A DNA stretch of 64,000 nt from Bacteroidia bacterium (GTDB lineage Bacteria; Bacteroidota; Bacteroidia; CAIKAF01), in contig JAUHWY010000009.1 in assembly GCA_030427255.1 (NCBI GenBank), positions 24,950 to 88,949 on the forward strand, written 5' to 3'. Below are positions 19,369-29,282 of this stretch, one piece after another. The translations under genes were made by a program, and so were the position numbers. Positions within the stretch are counted from its first letter, which is position 1. Each line of letters begins with the position of its first letter. The notes beneath the pieces are model-generated. The model made no database searches. It saw nothing but the letters and a program-made list of their open reading frames with translations, and was not told where the DNA came from.

Positions 19369-20801
19369 ATGCGTTCAGGGCTTGGCTGGGTTTGGTTTTC
19401 AGCCATGAGCTCCATGGCCAACTTTAGGTGCTTCTTATACAACTTTTTCCAGGGCAGGGCCTCCGCCTCTCTAGCAAAGCTTCGGTCGTGCCAAATGCTG
19501 GAAAAGCAGCCTCCATACGCACTTAATGTCTCCATCATTTCCCTTGTTATTTCCCAAGCTTTTTTAGGACTGCACACTTGATGGTACCTAAATACCGTTT
19601 CCATTAAAGCAAATGGATGTATTCTTAAGGGGAGCTGTTTGTTGGTTCTAGGGTCAAAAGCATAAAAACTGTGTGCAATTCCGGCTCTGTAACCTAAACT
19701 ATGGGCATAACCCAAGGAATAATCGTGGGAAAACCCGGCAGCACCTGCTTCATGAACCCAGTCGGGCCAATCCATTTTTAAAAAATGGCGTCTTACATGT
19801 TTGAGGTCGTCCTCATTGCGAATAAAAGCGGCCAGTGCTTGCTTTTCCCGCTCCAAAACATCGGGTCTTTTATAGCTGGAATAGCTGGGATGCAAGGACA
19901 CAGGTCCAATTTTTTTTAGGCGTTTTATTAGCTTCTTGTACGGCCTTCTGTTGGGAGGCAAGCCATGGTCGTATTTGCTTTTGGGGCTTGCCAAAACAAA
20001 AATTCTGACCCGAATGTGGTACCTCACAATTTGTTTCCTAATCCAGAAATAGCCGTCGTAAGGGTCTTCCGCTTTCTTTAATAAAAGCGATTGTCGGTTT
20101 TTAAAGTCTTCGCCTGCGCCCTTGATCAAATCCAAGGCCAAGCCTCCCATGTTTCTCCAAAGGGGTTTGCCTTCAAATTTAAATCCATTGTCGATGTCAA
20201 GGGTCGATAAAAAGTCAAAATGGGGTGGTGGGAAAACAAGCCAAGGAAAAAGTGCCTCTAAGCGGTTCAGAAGCTCTCTTGCCCATATATTTACTATAGG
20301 AAGCTGCAAAAATTCATGCTTAAAGGCCAAGCTGTGTTTAGGCGCAAATCGGCCATGGGAATCTCGAGGCCCCGGCAAATACTCTTCATATCTGCTTACC
20401 AACCAAAATACCGCGGAAAACAGGTCAAAATCCGGCCACTCGCTGCCCTCCATGGGAAATAACTTCACATCCTTCCCTTTCCCCTTTACCGATATTTTTT
20501 TCCGCTCCAATCCGGACTCTTCTAAAAGTCCGGCGTTTGGAATATACAGGCCTTTCCGTTCCGGGGCTAGTCCATAAAAAATAGTTGGCTCTCGCTCCTC
20601 AACCTCATTTGCAGAGGTGTAAACTGCATAAGGAATAGGATTTGCCGGCAATTCCGAGAATAAAAGCTCCAAAACGTAACGGAGCCGTTCGGTCTCTTTG
20701 GCGCATACTACATGAATTATTGAGCCGTTTTTCATGGGCCTTAAAGGTAAGTTTTCCTTAGAATCCATGGAACGGCCTGATTTTTGCTCTCCCTCAGTCA
20801 A
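19365..20801 (-). CDS. Polysaccharide deacetylase-like protein (DUF7033-type N-terminus)
   Basis: FLSTLDIDNGFKFEGKPLWRNMGG, SLHPSYSSYKRPDVLEREKQAL, SLGYAHSLGYRAGIAHSFYAFD. Confidence 0.75.
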   Translation of the reverse strand: MTEGEQKSGRSMDSKENLPLRPMKNGSIIHVVCAKETERLRYVLELLFSELPANPIPYAVYTSANEVEEREPTIFYGLAPERKGLYIPNAGLLEESGLERKKISVKGKGKDVKLFPMEGSEWPDFDLFSAVFWLVSRYEEYLPGPRDSHGRFAPKHSLAFKHEFLQLPIVNIWARELLNRLEALFPWLVFPPPHFDFLSTLDIDNGFKFEGKPLWRNMGGLALDLIKGAGEDFKNRQSLLLKKAEDPYDGYFWIRKQIVRYHIRVRIFVLASPKSKYDHGLPPNRRPYKKLIKRLKKIGPVSLHPSYSSYKRPDVLEREKQALAAFIRNEDDLKHVRRHFLKMDWPDWVHEAGAAGFSHDYSLGYAHSLGYRAGIAHSFYAFDPRTNKQLPLRIHPFALMETVFRYHQVCSPKKAWEITREMMETLSAYGGCFSSIWHDRSFAREAEALPWKKLYKKHLKLAMELMAENQTQPSPERI

Positions 20802-20815
20802 AGCATGTACTTTTG
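20783..20815 (+). promoter_or_regulatory. Candidate Bacteroidota-type promoter TTTG-N21-TACTTTTG
   Basis: Matches the TTTG / TAnnTTTG consensus 35 bp upstream of the response-regulator ATG. Confidence 0.5.
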
Positions 20816-20850
20816 CATGGTAAGTGCATTGAATTTGTAAATCTATTGAT

Positions 20851-22026
20851 ATGGCCCATATTTTGGTAATCGATGACCAACAAAGTGTTCGAAACAGTTT
20901 TCGGGAAGTACTGGAGTATGAAGATTTTTCGGTAGATGAAGCCGAAGACGGTCAAAAAGGGCTCGACCTAGTTCGAAAAACAGCCTACGATGCCGTATTA
21001 TGCGATATTAAAATGCCAAAAATGGACGGTATTGAGTTCCTCGAAAGGGTAGTAGGCCTTGGCATTGAGGTTCCGGTAATTATGATAAGCGGCCACGGCA
21101 ATATTGAAACTGCGGTGGATGCCATTAAGAAGGGAGCTTACGATTATATCCCCAAACCTATCGATTTGCCTCGGTTGTTGGTAACCGTCCGCAATGCCCT
21201 TGAAAAGAAAAACTTGGTTACCGAAACCAAACAGCTAAAGAAAAAGGTCTCTAAGGGAAAGGTTCGCGATATTGTAGGCGAATCTGAACCGGTGCGCAAA
21301 ATTAAAGAGCTCATAGAGCGTGTTGCTCCTACCGATGCACGCGTGATGGTAACCGGGAGTAATGGAACCGGTAAGGAATTGGTAGCGCGTTGGATACATG
21401 AGCTTAGCCCTAGAGCCTCCGGTCCAATGGTTGAAGTTAATTGCGCGGCTATTCCATCCGAGTTGATTGAATCCGAGCTTTTCGGGCACGAAAAAGGCGC
21501 CTTTACCTCCGCAGTAAAACAGCGCCAAGGAAAGTTTGAACTGGCCAATAAAGGAACTCTTTTTCTTGATGAAATCGGTGATATGAGCCTTTCCGCTCAA
21601 GCCAAGGTCCTTAGAGCACTGCAAGAAAATAAAATTACTAGGGTAGGGGGCGACAAAGAAATTAAGGTGGATGTGCGTGTAGTGGCAGCAACCAACAAAG
21701 ACTTACGCAAGGAAATCGACGAGGGTCGCTTTCGCGAAGATTTGTTTCACCGCCTTAATGTAATTCCCATTCACGTTCCCAATCTTAACGACAGAAAGGA
21801 AGATATCCCCTTGCTGGCACTCACCTTTCTGGAAGAAATTCTAGAAGATCAGGGAATGCCCAAAAAGACCTTTAGCTCCGATGCACTCGAGCAGCTTCAG
21901 CAAATTCAGTGGACAGGAAACATCCGCGAATTGAGAAATGTGGTGGAGCGCCTCATTATTCTTTGCGACCAAAAAATAACCGGCGAAGACGTTCAAATTT
22001 TTGCAAAGCCCAACAAGTCAGCTTAA
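20851..22026 (+). CDS. Sigma-54-dependent response regulator (receiver + AAA), no recognizable Fis HTH
   Basis: Receiver (LVIDDQQSVRNSFREVL..CDIKMPKMDG..GAYDYIPKP), AAA (VTGSNGTGKELVARWIH, GAFTSA, LFLDEIGDMSLSAQ, HRLNVIPIHVPNL); ends after NIRELRNVVERLIILC...AKPNKSA. Confidence 0.93.
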   Translation: MAHILVIDDQQSVRNSFREVLEYEDFSVDEAEDGQKGLDLVRKTAYDAVLCDIKMPKMDGIEFLERVVGLGIEVPVIMISGHGNIETAVDAIKKGAYDYIPKPIDLPRLLVTVRNALEKKNLVTETKQLKKKVSKGKVRDIVGESEPVRKIKELIERVAPTDARVMVTGSNGTGKELVARWIHELSPRASGPMVEVNCAAIPSELIESELFGHEKGAFTSAVKQRQGKFELANKGTLFLDEIGDMSLSAQAKVLRALQENKITRVGGDKEIKVDVRVVAATNKDLRKEIDEGRFREDLFHRLNVIPIHVPNLNDRKEDIPLLALTFLEEILEDQGMPKKTFSSDALEQLQQIQWTGNIRELRNVVERLIILCDQKITGEDVQIFAKPNKSA

Positions 22027-22685
22027 TACTGCCTAGAGCCAAAGATTTGACTGCCTATCCGCAACATGGTGCTGCCTTGGGCAAGGGCTATTCCATAATC
22101 TTGACTCATGCCCATGCTCAATTCTTTCCAATCAGTACCGGCCTGTGGTTTGGTTTCCTCAAATAGCTGCTTTAAAAAGGCAAACTCCGACTCAATCCGG
22201 GCATTATCCTCCGTTAGACTTGCCATGCCCATTAAACCACGTGGCTTAATGTATGGATGGTCAAACAAAACTTCTTTTCGAATAAATTCCCTAAAGGCTT
22301 CCGGACTAAAACCATATTTGCTCTCCTCTTGAGCAATATGGATTTGGAACAAAATGCCTACCTCGGTTTGTTGTTTCTCGGATTCTTTTAGCAGCTCTCT
22401 ATACAGTCTGGGACTATCCACGCTGTGGATTAAATGCACCAAAGGCAATACCTGCTTTACTTTATTGCGTTGCAAGTGCCCAATCATATGCCAGCGTGTG
22501 TCGCTAGGCATTAAGGGTACTTTTTGGCTTAACTCCTGCACTTTGTTTTCTCCAAAATCCCGCACGCCTATTTCATAGAGTTTTTTTATAGCCTCTACGG
22601 GGTGGGTTTTTGACACAGCCACCAAACAAAGGTCATTTGGAAGACTGTTTTTTATCTTTTGATAAGCTTCCTCAGGGTATTTCAT
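22023..22685 (-). CDS. YggS family PLP homeostasis protein
   Basis: LVAVSKTHPVEAIKKLYEIGVRDFGENKVQEL, WHMIGHLQRNKVKQVLP, LSMGMSQDYGIALAQGSTMLRIGSQIFG. Confidence 0.95.
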   Translation of the reverse strand: MKYPEEAYQKIKNSLPNDLCLVAVSKTHPVEAIKKLYEIGVRDFGENKVQELSQKVPLMPSDTRWHMIGHLQRNKVKQVLPLVHLIHSVDSPRLYRELLKESEKQQTEVGILFQIHIAQEESKYGFSPEAFREFIRKEVLFDHPYIKPRGLMGMASLTEDNARIESEFAFLKQLFEETKPQAGTDWKELSMGMSQDYGIALAQGSTMLRIGSQIFGSRQY

Positions 22686-22693
22686 ACCGCAAG

Positions 22694-23887
22694 TTACAAA
22701 GCTTCTGCAAGGTCAAGCATAACCAAGCCGCTCAAAAGCTTTGGCTCAAACCAAGTAGATTTTGGAGGCATATGGTGCCCTCGGTCGGCAATGGCTCTAA
22801 ACTGTTTGTGGCTTACTGCGGGCAACGCAATGGCTACCTGCCACTTTCCTCCCTTTACCTTGGCCTCTAAGCTTTGTCGGCTAATATCACCGCCCAAGAA
22901 ACCAAGCCTATCGTCTTTGCGTGGGTCTTCAATGCCTAAGTCCGGTCCCAATACTTCGTTTTGCAATTTTTCGGATGCGATATCCAATAATCCCCAAGCT
23001 TCTTTCGGTCGCAAAATATACCAACTGTCCTTAACAAACATGGCCAGCTCTCCCTGCGGAGGCGGAAAAGTAGCCAAGCCTTTAGTGACAAGGAAGTACC
23101 GATTCCAAAGGTTCCAGAATCCTTCGCCCTCCAATACATCCAAGCCTCTTAATAAACGATGAAAAGGCAGCAAGCCGGCTTCTTCTTCAGGAAAAACGGC
23201 GCAAAGTAAATATTGATCAGCTCCGGTACTCTTTCCTTGCGCTTTGCGTTCTTCGGCCAACCGAAACGAAGAGGCCATGCGGTGATGACCATCGGCAATA
23301 TAAAAGCAAGCCACCTCAGAAAAATACTGCTCTATGGAGGCTATATCTTTTGGATGGTCTATGCGCCAAAGTTCATGTGTGCCAAAACCCTCCATGGCAA
23401 ATTGCACCTCAGGAGCTTTGTTCAATACCCTTTGCGTGGGGGGCTTTTTTCCTCTAGGAGAAACATAGGTTAAATACACCGGCTCTGCATTGAGGTTGAG
23501 TTGTCCCAAATAGGCACTCAATTGAGCCTCTCTAGCTTCTAGGGTGTCTTCGTGTTTTTTTAACTGAGCTGCCCCGTCCTCTCCAAAAGCGGGAACAACA
23601 CCTATAATGCCGGTATAGACATGGCCATGGTTGTGTTGTCTATATAAATAATAGCCTGCCTCAGTGTCCCGAGCAAAAACACCGCGCTTTTGCATCTCCT
23701 CAAATATAATACGGCGGTTTTCTCCCAAATTTTCTTGGGCCAAAATCACTTGAAGGTAACAATCCGGAGCTTCTTCTTTGAGCCTCTCTAAATCTTGAGG
23801 AGTGTAACGGTCAAAAGGAAGGCTTACAATAGACGCTGCGTCTTTAGCCCGCGGCAACAAGCCGTGAAAGGGCTTTAAAACGGCCAT
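22694..23887 (-). CDS. DUF1015 family protein
   Basis: PFHGLLPRAKDAASIVSLPFDRYTPQDL, FYIADGHHRMASSFRLAEE. Confidence 0.88.
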   Translation of the reverse strand: MAVLKPFHGLLPRAKDAASIVSLPFDRYTPQDLERLKEEAPDCYLQVILAQENLGENRRIIFEEMQKRGVFARDTEAGYYLYRQHNHGHVYTGIIGVVPAFGEDGAAQLKKHEDTLEAREAQLSAYLGQLNLNAEPVYLTYVSPRGKKPPTQRVLNKAPEVQFAMEGFGTHELWRIDHPKDIASIEQYFSEVACFYIADGHHRMASSFRLAEERKAQGKSTGADQYLLCAVFPEEEAGLLPFHRLLRGLDVLEGEGFWNLWNRYFLVTKGLATFPPPQGELAMFVKDSWYILRPKEAWGLLDIASEKLQNEVLGPDLGIEDPRKDDRLGFLGGDISRQSLEAKVKGGKWQVAIALPAVSHKQFRAIADRGHHMPPKSTWFEPKLLSGLVMLDLAEAL

Positions 23888-23890
23888 AGC

Positions 23891-24862
23891 TTAAGAAAAA
23901 TGCTCCACCAACCGTTCCACCATTTCTTCCCCAATCCTTTGCTGGGCCTCCTGTGTCGATCCTCCAATATGAGGGGAAACAGAAATCTTGTCGTGGTTCA
24001 GCAAGGCAGCTTTGGGCTTGGGCTCTCCCTCAAATACATCGAGGCAGGCAAATCCTACTTTTCCGCCGGCTAAGGCATCCAACAAGGCTTCTTCATCCAA
24101 TATTCCTCCACGGGCTGTATTGATAAGTACCACTCCATCTTTCATTTGTTCCATCTCGGCAGCACCTACCAAGGCTTTACCATCTTCAGGCATAGGAACA
24201 TGGAAGGTAATGGCATCGCTGTGCTCAAACACTTCTTCCAAACTTACGGTGTCGTATTGAATGGTAAAGGTGTCGCCTGTTTGCAAAAAATCAATGTCCA
24301 ACTCGGCTTGCTTTACTACAGGGTCGTAGGGTAATACCCGCATTCCCAAACCTAAGGCAATCTTGGCTGTGGCCTGTCCAATTCTCCCAAACCCAACAAT
24401 ACCTAAGGTTTTTCCTTTCAATTCAAAGGCGGAAGCATAGGATTTTTTGAGCGCCGAAAACTCCTCTTGGCCCTTAATGGGCATTACTCGGTTGCTGTGA
24501 TGCAAAAAACGAGCTACCGAAAACAGGTGGGCAAAAACCGATTCAGCCACCGAATGGGTGGAGCTGTTTGGGGTATTGGTTACGGTTCTTCCTAAGGAAC
24601 GACCATAAGCCACATCAATATTGTCCATTCCTACACCACCGCGACCTACAAACTCCAAGTTAGGACAGGCGTCGAATAAGGATTCCCGCACCTTGGTGGC
24701 AGAGCGCACCAATAGAGCTTTTACCCCTTCTTGATTTATATAGCTTGCTAAGTCGTCCTGAGCTACCTTGTCGGTAATTACCTCAAAGCCTTTTTCGCGT
24801 AAGGACGCTACGGCATCGGCCGCCAAGCCATCGTTGGCTAAAATTTTGACTCCTTTCATCAT
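23891..24862 (-). CDS. D-2-hydroxyacid / D-3-phosphoglycerate dehydrogenase
   Basis: LVRSATKVRESLFDACPNLEFVGRGGVGMDNIDV, LGIVGFGRIGQATAKIALGLGM, LINTARGGILDEEALLDAL. Confidence 0.93.
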   Translation of the reverse strand: MMKGVKILANDGLAADAVASLREKGFEVITDKVAQDDLASYINQEGVKALLVRSATKVRESLFDACPNLEFVGRGGVGMDNIDVAYGRSLGRTVTNTPNSSTHSVAESVFAHLFSVARFLHHSNRVMPIKGQEEFSALKKSYASAFELKGKTLGIVGFGRIGQATAKIALGLGMRVLPYDPVVKQAELDIDFLQTGDTFTIQYDTVSLEEVFEHSDAITFHVPMPEDGKALVGAAEMEQMKDGVVLINTARGGILDEEALLDALAGGKVGFACLDVFEGEPKPKAALLNHDKISVSPHIGGSTQEAQQRIGEEMVERLVEHFS

Positions 24863-25929
24863 CCGAATTTTTGAGCAAATTGGTTCATAACATCCACCAG
24901 CACATGCACACTTTCCAAAGGAAGGGCATTGTAGATGCTTGCTCGGTAGCCACCCACCGACCGGTGTCCTTTGAGTCCGTTGATGCCGGCCTCTTTAAGC
25001 ATGGCATCAAAATGCGATTTCAAACCTTCGTCTTCCAGCAAAAAGGTGGCATTCATGCCGGAGCGAACCGCAGGATCCACCGTGCCTTTAAACATGGGAT
25101 TACGGTCCAAGGCTTGGTAAAATGCATCCTTCTTAAGTTGATTCACCTTTCCAATCCAATCCAATCCGCCGTTTTCCTTTAACCATTCCAGGGTCAGCAT
25201 GGTCACATATATGGCAAATACGGGGGGCGTGTTAAACATCGACTCTTTGGCAGCATGTACCTTATAGTCCAACATGGTAGGAATATCCCTTCCTGTTTTT
25301 CCCAAGGCCGATTTTTTCACAATCACCAGGGTGGTGCCGGCTGGTCCTATGTTTTTTTGCGCTCCTGCATAAATTAAATCGAACTTTTCGGCATCGAATG
25401 GACGACTGAACATATCGCTGGACATGTCGCAGACCAAGGGGCATTTGGCTTCAGGAAACTCTTGGTATTGAGTTCCGTAAATGGTGTTGTTGCTGGTAAA
25501 ATGCAGGTAATCTGCATCGCTGGGAACCTCAATTTCAGGCAAGTAGGTATACTGCTTATCGGCCGAAGAACCAATTACTTCTACTCGACCAATGCGCTTG
25601 GCTTCTTTAATGGCATTGGAGGCCCAAGTACCGGTATCTACGTAAGCAGCATAGCCCGTGTCGCTCAAAAGGTTAAGCGCCGACATGTAAAACTGCATGC
25701 TGGCACCACCCTGCAAATACAAGACTTCGTACTCGTCTTTGGATAAGCCCGAAAGCTCGTACACCAATTGGCGCGCGCGCTCCATAACTTCAACAAACTC
25801 AGGTCCTCGATGCGAAACTTCAATTAAGGACAATCCTTTGTCTTGATAATTTTTTACGGCCTCTGAGGCTTTGCGTAACACTTCTTCGGGCAAAATAGCC
25901 GGCCCTGCGCTGAAATTGTGGATTTTCAT
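24859..25929 (-). CDS. serC: Phosphoserine aminotransferase
   Basis: NFSAGPAILPEEVL, GGASMQFYMSALNLL, YAGAQKNIGPAGTTLVIVKK. Confidence 0.96.
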   Translation of the reverse strand: MKIHNFSAGPAILPEEVLRKASEAVKNYQDKGLSLIEVSHRGPEFVEVMERARQLVYELSGLSKDEYEVLYLQGGASMQFYMSALNLLSDTGYAAYVDTGTWASNAIKEAKRIGRVEVIGSSADKQYTYLPEIEVPSDADYLHFTSNNTIYGTQYQEFPEAKCPLVCDMSSDMFSRPFDAEKFDLIYAGAQKNIGPAGTTLVIVKKSALGKTGRDIPTMLDYKVHAAKESMFNTPPVFAIYVTMLTLEWLKENGGLDWIGKVNQLKKDAFYQALDRNPMFKGTVDPAVRSGMNATFLLEDEGLKSHFDAMLKEAGINGLKGHRSVGGYRASIYNALPLESVHVLVDVMNQFAQKFG

Positions 25930-26006
25930 GTTGTGATGTTGCGGTTGTACCTATTGCAAAGAAATGAAAATTCGGTCAATGCCAAGGTTTAAGTTTTTGC
26001 AATTTG

Positions 26007-26150
26007 GGGCGCCGGGCGGGCCCTTGCCTTTACTCCGGTGTAGCAAAGCCACTTGGCTGCAAGGGCGCCCGGGAGCTTCCTGTGGTCGCTCCGCCCGCCC
26101 GGCAGCCAAGGGCTTTGCCACATCCGGGGTACCGGCGCGGTCCCTGCGCC
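26007..26150 (-). repeat. Dispersed GC-rich hairpin element, copy 4
   Basis: Reverse complement GGCGCAGGGACCGCGCCGGTACCC...GCCCGGCGCC; stem CCGGaTGTgGCAAAGCC..TTGGCTGC / GCAGCCAA..GGCTTTGCtACAcCGG. Confidence 0.8.
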
Positions 26151-26187
26151 AAAAAAAATCCGCCCAAAGGCGGATTCTTTTTTTTTA
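26151..26187. terminator. Bidirectional intrinsic terminator
   Basis: AAAAAAAATCCGCCCAAAGGCGGATTCTTTTTTTTTAA: 8-bp stem, A-tract and T-tract. Confidence 0.85.
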
Positions 26188-27225
26188 ATCTTTTATGTTG
26201 GTTCGAGCCCATTTTAAAAATTCGTCGAACTCTGTTTTTGTCTTGCTAAAGGTAAAGTTGTTTGTTAAAGTATAATAGTCCTCGCGGTCGGTTCTACCCA
26301 CTCTGCGGTATACATAAATGGCAAAATTGAGTTTGGTTTCATCGTAGGTGAATAGTTCCATAACTCCTTTAACCTGAGCTAGACTAAAACACTTGGAATC
26401 TGCCATGCGCTTGGCAGAGTTTAGCATTTCTTCTTCAAAGCTTTGGTCCTTTATGGTAGCCACTCCTTGACGGTATTCGCTGTCCCACATGCCATTGATG
26501 CAAAATATATCTCTCTCGGCCATTTCATAACGGCCCGAACCGGAACTTACGCTTCCTTGGTTATCGTCCATTTCGTCCCACCCATCGTCATGGTTGCCCA
26601 TATTTCCTCCGGAAGTGGTTGTAGTGGTAGTAGTGGTGCTGGACATGTTTACATTGCCATTGCCCATGCCGTCGTTTACGTTCATGTTTACCCCCATGCC
26701 CATACCGTTGTCGTTGGCATTTACACCAAAACTAATCGATACAGAGCCGTTACCTTGGTTTCCACCTGTTGTAGTTGTAGTTGTTGTGGTGCTTCCGCCC
26801 TGCACGTTTCCGTTCATGGATCCACCCATATTGCCTTGGTTCATGGACCCGTCGCCATCCACAGGTGTGCGCGTTACGGCAGGGGCTGTGCTTCCGGCCG
26901 GAGCTTCCGAAACGTAACGGTAGGTCCATTTGCCTTTGTTGTTTTGACGAATGGAGTAGGTCACTTCTTTGGCCGGAGATACCATCACTCCTTTATTAAA
27001 CTCACCAAAAGCCGGTTCTTCAAAAACCACTCTGGTTTGTACAAATTCGGTATTGATGCCATCAAAGCGGGCATTGGTGCCGGGCGTTAAGGATACTTGT
27101 TGGCCGTTAACGTACAAGGAAAAGCGTTCGCCGTTTTCTGAGAAAACGATAAGGCTACCCTGAGCAAATAGACTTGCCCCAAGGCTAAGGAACGCAAGGC
27201 TGGTAAAAAGCGTTTTCATAAACAA
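26185..27225 (-). CDS. DUF4476 domain secreted protein with Thr-rich linkers
   Basis: Signal peptide; STTTTTTTTGGNQG and SSTTTTTTTSGGN tracts; C-terminal SFEEEMLNSAKRMADSKCFSLAQVKGVMELFTYDETKLNFAIYVYRRVGRTDREDYYTL. Confidence 0.8.
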   Translation of the reverse strand: MFMKTLFTSLAFLSLGASLFAQGSLIVFSENGERFSLYVNGQQVSLTPGTNARFDGINTEFVQTRVVFEEPAFGEFNKGVMVSPAKEVTYSIRQNNKGKWTYRYVSEAPAGSTAPAVTRTPVDGDGSMNQGNMGGSMNGNVQGGSTTTTTTTTGGNQGNGSVSISFGVNANDNGMGMGVNMNVNDGMGNGNVNMSSTTTTTTTTSGGNMGNHDDGWDEMDDNQGSVSSGSGRYEMAERDIFCINGMWDSEYRQGVATIKDQSFEEEMLNSAKRMADSKCFSLAQVKGVMELFTYDETKLNFAIYVYRRVGRTDREDYYTLTNNFTFSKTKTEFDEFLKWARTNIKD

Positions 27226-27263
27226 TAATGTTTCGTTTAATAAATGTATAGCAAGGCTTGTGC

Positions 27264-27306
27264 CAAAAAATCGTTCCCTGCTCCAAAGATAGGAAACAGG
27301 GAACGA
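27264..27306 (-). terminator. Intrinsic terminator downstream of sppA
   Basis: On minus strand CGTTCCCTG...CAGGGAACG followed by ATTTTTT. Confidence 0.65.
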
Positions 27307-27330
27307 AAAATTTGGTTCAACTCGCTTTTG

Positions 27331-29121
27331 TTATTGAATTTTTAGCACAAAAGGCATGCGCATTTGCACGCCTTCCATACGCTTGGCGTCTCTAATGATG
27401 CGTAGGGTTTCAAAGGTGTTTTCCAATCCGTAATCGGCAAGTTTTGCTTCGGCCTCTGCATTGAAGCTTTCAAAAAATGCTTCAAATGGATCTTCTTTTT
27501 CAGGATAGCCTTTTATGGTATAGTCGTTGAGGCTGCTCATGCGCACGGCACAGGCAATGGCATCGTCCAGACCTCCCAAGGCATCTACCAAGCCCAATTC
27601 CAAGGCCATGGTGCCGGTCCAAACCCTTCCTTGTCCTATAGAGTCTACAAATTCCATAGTGAGGCCACGACCATCGGCCACTCTACGGCGGAAATCGGTA
27701 TAGACTTTATCTACGCTTTCCTGCAGCACTTCTTTTTCGCGCTCAGGCAGCGGGCGAGCACCGGAGGCAAAATTGGCGTGGCTGTGGATATTAACCGTAT
27801 CGGTGGTAACTCCCAGGCGGTCGTTAAGCATGGTTTGGGCATTAAACAGCAAACCAAAGACGCCAATGGAACCGGTAATGGTGTTTGGATTGGCAAAAAT
27901 GGAATCCCCTAAGCAGCTAATGTAATAGCCTCCGGAAGCGGCCAAATTACCCATGCTAACAATAAGTGGTTTTTCGGCCTTGAGCAAAGAGAGTTCCCGC
28001 CAAATGATTTCAGAGGCGAGAGCGTCACCACCCGGAGAATTCACCCGGAGTACAGCTGCTTTAACTTCATCGTCCTCGCGTACTTCCCGAATGGTTTCCA
28101 CCAAATCGTCGCTGGCAATTTCGTCGGAGCTACCTTTGCCGCGTACGATGCTTCCTCCGGCATAGATTACTGCAATGGTTGGGTTTTCGAGGCGATCTGC
28201 CACCCAATTGGCTTGCACCTTAGAGGCGTATTTGTGGAAAGCCAATAAGGGAGCATCTTCCGAAAATCCATCCTCCCATCCGGCTTTGGCGGCTACTTTG
28301 TCCATGAATTCATCCTCGTAGGCCAAAACGTCAATAAAGCCGTACTTAAGCGCTTCTTTTGCCTGGGTTACGCTAAGGTTACTTATAAGGCTGTCCAATT
28401 GGGGCATGGACATTTGAGTTCTTTGGGCTATGCGTTGCCCCATGCTTTGCCACATGCTGCCCAACAGGGCGCGCATTTGTTGGCGGTTGGCGTCGCTGGC
28501 TTGTTCGTAGAGGAAGGGCTCCACGGCGCTTTTGAATTTGTTTCCTTGAGGGCGTATAGCATAAGGTTCTACTCCTATTTTATCTAAAACTCCTTTGAAG
28601 AACATCATTTCGGCGCCTAGACCGGTCATTACAAAGTCGCCGTAGGGGTTGAGACCAATTTCGTCGGCAACAGACATAGCTAGGTAGGTTTTTTGAGAAA
28701 TGGTTTCTCCATAGGCCATAATGAATTTTCCGGATGCCTTAAAATTTTCTAAGGCTACCAACAATTCATCCATATTGGCCATGCCGGTGGGCATGCGGTC
28801 CATGTCCATATACAGACCTACTACTTTCTCGTCTTTTGAGGCTTCTTCCAAGGCACGTAATACAAAAAAGAAGTCGGCGCTTTTTTGGTTGTTTTCGTCA
28901 AAAGCAGCAAAGGGGTTTTCCTCAGGGCGGTCGACCAAAGCTTGGTTCCAATTTAAGTGAAGCACGGTTTGGTCTTTGACTTCCAAGAATACATTGTCTT
29001 GGTCTCCTTCAAAATCGCTAAAAATGGAAGAAATGCCTGCTATTAGAATGAAGGCAAAAACAACAAAGGCTAGAATTAAGCCAATAACGGATCCCAAAAA
29101 CGATCCCCAGAAGTTTCTCAT
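27331..29121 (-). CDS. sppA: Signal peptide peptidase SppA, 67K type
   Basis: N- and C-terminal S49 domains: VKAAVLRVNSPGGDALASEIIWREL, VSMGNLAASGGYYISCLGDSIFANPNTITGSIGVFG. Confidence 0.95.
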   Translation of the reverse strand: MRNFWGSFLGSVIGLILAFVVFAFILIAGISSIFSDFEGDQDNVFLEVKDQTVLHLNWNQALVDRPEENPFAAFDENNQKSADFFFVLRALEEASKDEKVVGLYMDMDRMPTGMANMDELLVALENFKASGKFIMAYGETISQKTYLAMSVADEIGLNPYGDFVMTGLGAEMMFFKGVLDKIGVEPYAIRPQGNKFKSAVEPFLYEQASDANRQQMRALLGSMWQSMGQRIAQRTQMSMPQLDSLISNLSVTQAKEALKYGFIDVLAYEDEFMDKVAAKAGWEDGFSEDAPLLAFHKYASKVQANWVADRLENPTIAVIYAGGSIVRGKGSSDEIASDDLVETIREVREDDEVKAAVLRVNSPGGDALASEIIWRELSLLKAEKPLIVSMGNLAASGGYYISCLGDSIFANPNTITGSIGVFGLLFNAQTMLNDRLGVTTDTVNIHSHANFASGARPLPEREKEVLQESVDKVYTDFRRRVADGRGLTMEFVDSIGQGRVWTGTMALELGLVDALGGLDDAIACAVRMSSLNDYTIKGYPEKEDPFEAFFESFNAEAEAKLADYGLENTFETLRIIRDAKRMEGVQMRMPFVLKIQ

Positions 29122-29282
29122 GTCGGTTTAAATCAGTGGTTTGTAGTTCAAAAATATTTATTAAAACGAAAGCACAGGGGTGGAAAAAGGTTTTTTGACA
29201 AGGTTTAAAGGCTTTTAACCATTGGATTTGGGGTGAGGATTGTTGTAAACACCAAATTTTTGCCTGTTTTTGCATTGGAAGA

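Noticed and set aside
26004-26249. Several 60-80-aa ORFs at 25964-26249
   Set aside because: Overlap hairpin copy 4 and the DUF4476 3' end; low-complexity by-products of the repeat.
26443-27090. 215-aa plus-strand ORF antisense to the DUF4476 gene
   Set aside because: Explained by antisense of a Thr/Gly-rich coding region (Val/His/Gly-rich readout).
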